Below are positions 63,197-64,000 of a DNA stretch of 64,000 bases, piece after piece. The DNA is taken from positions 1 to 64,000 of the forward strand of contig AGAU01000240.1 of the NCBI GenBank assembly GCA_000224765.2, given 5' to 3'. The position numbers and the translations under genes are program-made. A model generated the notes under the pieces. That model made no database searches. It saw only the letters and a list, made by a program, of their open reading frames with translations, and was not told the DNA's origin. The DNA is from SAR324 cluster bacterium JCVI-SC AAA005 (GTDB taxonomy: Bacteria; SAR324; NAC60-12). Each line of letters starts with the position of its first letter. The first letter of the stretch is position 1.

Positions 63197-64000
63197 ATGC
63201 CTGCTGCCCAAGCACTTCCTTCCCAACGTTGGTTTGATCAGTATTGCCGGAATCTGCGACTACAGTTTGCTGGTCGCAGTTGTGCGGGAGCAGCTTGCCT
63301 ACTGCTTGCCTCTCTATTACTCCAAAGTCCCATACTTCCCTTTTTAAACTTTCTTATCGGATCCTTCGCAATCCTTGCCGTTTGCCTCATTGGCACTTGG
63401 TTATTGCATCGACCAGAATATTGTCTGCAAAAGCTCTATCGGCTAGATCCTGCCTTTGCAGAAGCGCTGCAAAGTAGTTTACAATTTAGAGAGAACCCAC
63501 CAGTTTCACTAACTACCAATATTTTTCTAGAACGCTTCGAAAAGCAGTTGCTTGAGTGCCTAGAAGCAGAGGAGGCGCAAAAACTACTGCCACCCTGGCG
63601 TACGCTTGCAGGTGTGGCGTTATCACTACAAATTATTGTTTGGGTTGGTGGCTGGTGGCTACCGCAGTATTTGATTAACCAAGGTCCAACTGTGGCGGAA
63701 GCATTACAAATTCCTCACTCCTACCGCATTCTCTATCCTGCTTATCTTAACCGTGATTCCAAAGTCTTTTCCATGCTCCCTAACGAACTGCAAATTCCTG
63801 CTGGAAGCCGACTAGAAATCTTTCTGGAGCAAGGATTACCGGACGGCGATCAAAGTGCCTATCGACCGATTCAAGGGGAATCTCAACCTTTACAGTGGGT
63901 ACCTCAACAACGGCGATGGCGCTCTGCCCTGACACCACTAGAAACAGGAACACTTTTTCTCGAGTGGCGTCAGCAGAGTATAGCAGTGGAGGTAATTCCG
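63197..64000 (+). CDS. DUF4175-like membrane protein, 5' part
   Basis: An open frame from ATG 63197 to the window edge (268 codons so far; the C-terminus lies outside). Two hydrophobic segments near the start (CAGAACLLLASLLLQSPILP and NFLIGSFAILAVCLIGTWLL) and a third near 145 (VALSLQIIVWVGGWWLPQYL) are followed by an Ig-like part with IPHSYRILYPAYLN and LQIPAGSRLEIFLEQG. The arrangement of an early paired helix, a third helix and the PPxYxxxP...VPAGS-type domain is that of DUF4175/TIGR02302 proteins, which usually continue with a long coiled-coil. No stop within the window. Function unknown. Confidence 0.7.
   Translation, partial: MPAAQALPSQRWFDQYCRNLRLQFAGRSCAGAACLLLASLLLQSPILPFLNFLIGSFAILAVCLIGTWLLHRPEYCLQKLYRLDPAFAEALQSSLQFRENPPVSLTTNIFLERFEKQLLECLEAEEAQKLLPPWRTLAGVALSLQIIVWVGGWWLPQYLINQGPTVAEALQIPHSYRILYPAYLNRDSKVFSMLPNELQIPAGSRLEIFLEQGLPDGDQSAYRPIQGESQPLQWVPQQRRWRSALTPLETGTLFLEWRQQSIAVEVIP

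Noticed and set aside
1..64000. tRNA genes as island targets
   Set aside because: No cloverleaf-like sequence or typical GGTTCGAATCC arm was seen by eye; a tRNAscan run would settle it.

Overview
The window looks like a chromosomal segment of a free-living, probably marine, Gram-negative proteobacterium. It has an RND efflux operon, a TolC-type outer membrane lipoprotein, a DUF4175-like gene, three phytanoyl-CoA-dioxygenase (PhyH) family enzymes, a HODM/DUF3445 oxidase and a MocDEF-like oxygenase set. The gene mix recalls SAR324-type or other marine oligotroph genomes, but no rRNA or taxonomic marker is present, so this is inference. No tRNA, rRNA or CRISPR array was seen.

Layout. 1-7.9 kb: an amber-interrupted conserved gene, the tail of a decayed sugar ABC permease, an ADP-ribosylglycohydrolase with a C-terminal lectin-like domain, a PhnZ-like HD oxygenase, a decayed BCCT (betaine/choline/carnitine) transporter and an EEP-family phosphatase/nuclease. 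6.2-9.3 kb (minus): an intact binding protein plus two permeases of a CUT1-type ABC importer, with no ATPase in the window. 9.5-16.4 kb: a metzincin-PDZ-S41 fusion protease, GDPD, D-aminoacyl-tRNA deacylase, a YdjM-like protein, a serine hydrolase and a DUF3817 protein. 17.3-24 kb: an orphan CIRCE operator, then a three-gene RND operon whose pump carries an unusual repeated acidic tail. 24-31.5 kb: TerB-like protein, HolB, RecD2, a TSUP transporter and HODM.

32.36-40.81 kb is an AT-rich genomic island bounded by a perfect 16-bp direct repeat. It lies inside a ridA-like gene whose two halves remain on either side. It carries a tyrosine recombinase, a second recombinase remnant, and a phosphonate-biosynthesis block: a cytidylyltransferase-PepM fusion, a decayed PntC-AEP-transaminase, and Ppd. 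Remnants of a methyltransferase, a helicase-associated-domain protein and a DUF6641-like gene follow.

41-50.4 kb is a catabolic region. It holds a PhyH-HEAT fusion, then a TIM-barrel isomerase, a Rieske ferredoxin (MocE-like), a CRYL1-like dehydrogenase, a BKACE enzyme, a gamma-carbonic-anhydrase-like protein, a ferredoxin reductase (MocF-like), a DODA-type dioxygenase and a desaturase-family oxygenase (MocD-like). Several of these are broken. 50.5-64 kb holds a serine hydrolase, PhyH enzymes, an SDR with an internal deletion, a thioredoxin-like protein, an amber-interrupted outer-membrane protein, a decayed beta-propeller lipoprotein, and a DUF4175-like gene running off the right edge.

A theme of the whole window is gene decay. 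Many recognisable genes are interrupted, and most in-frame stops are TAG. In four genes a single TAG is the only visible lesion. TAG also ends several intact genes, so simple codon reassignment is unlikely; recent nonsense mutation, assembly error or amber readthrough remain possible.
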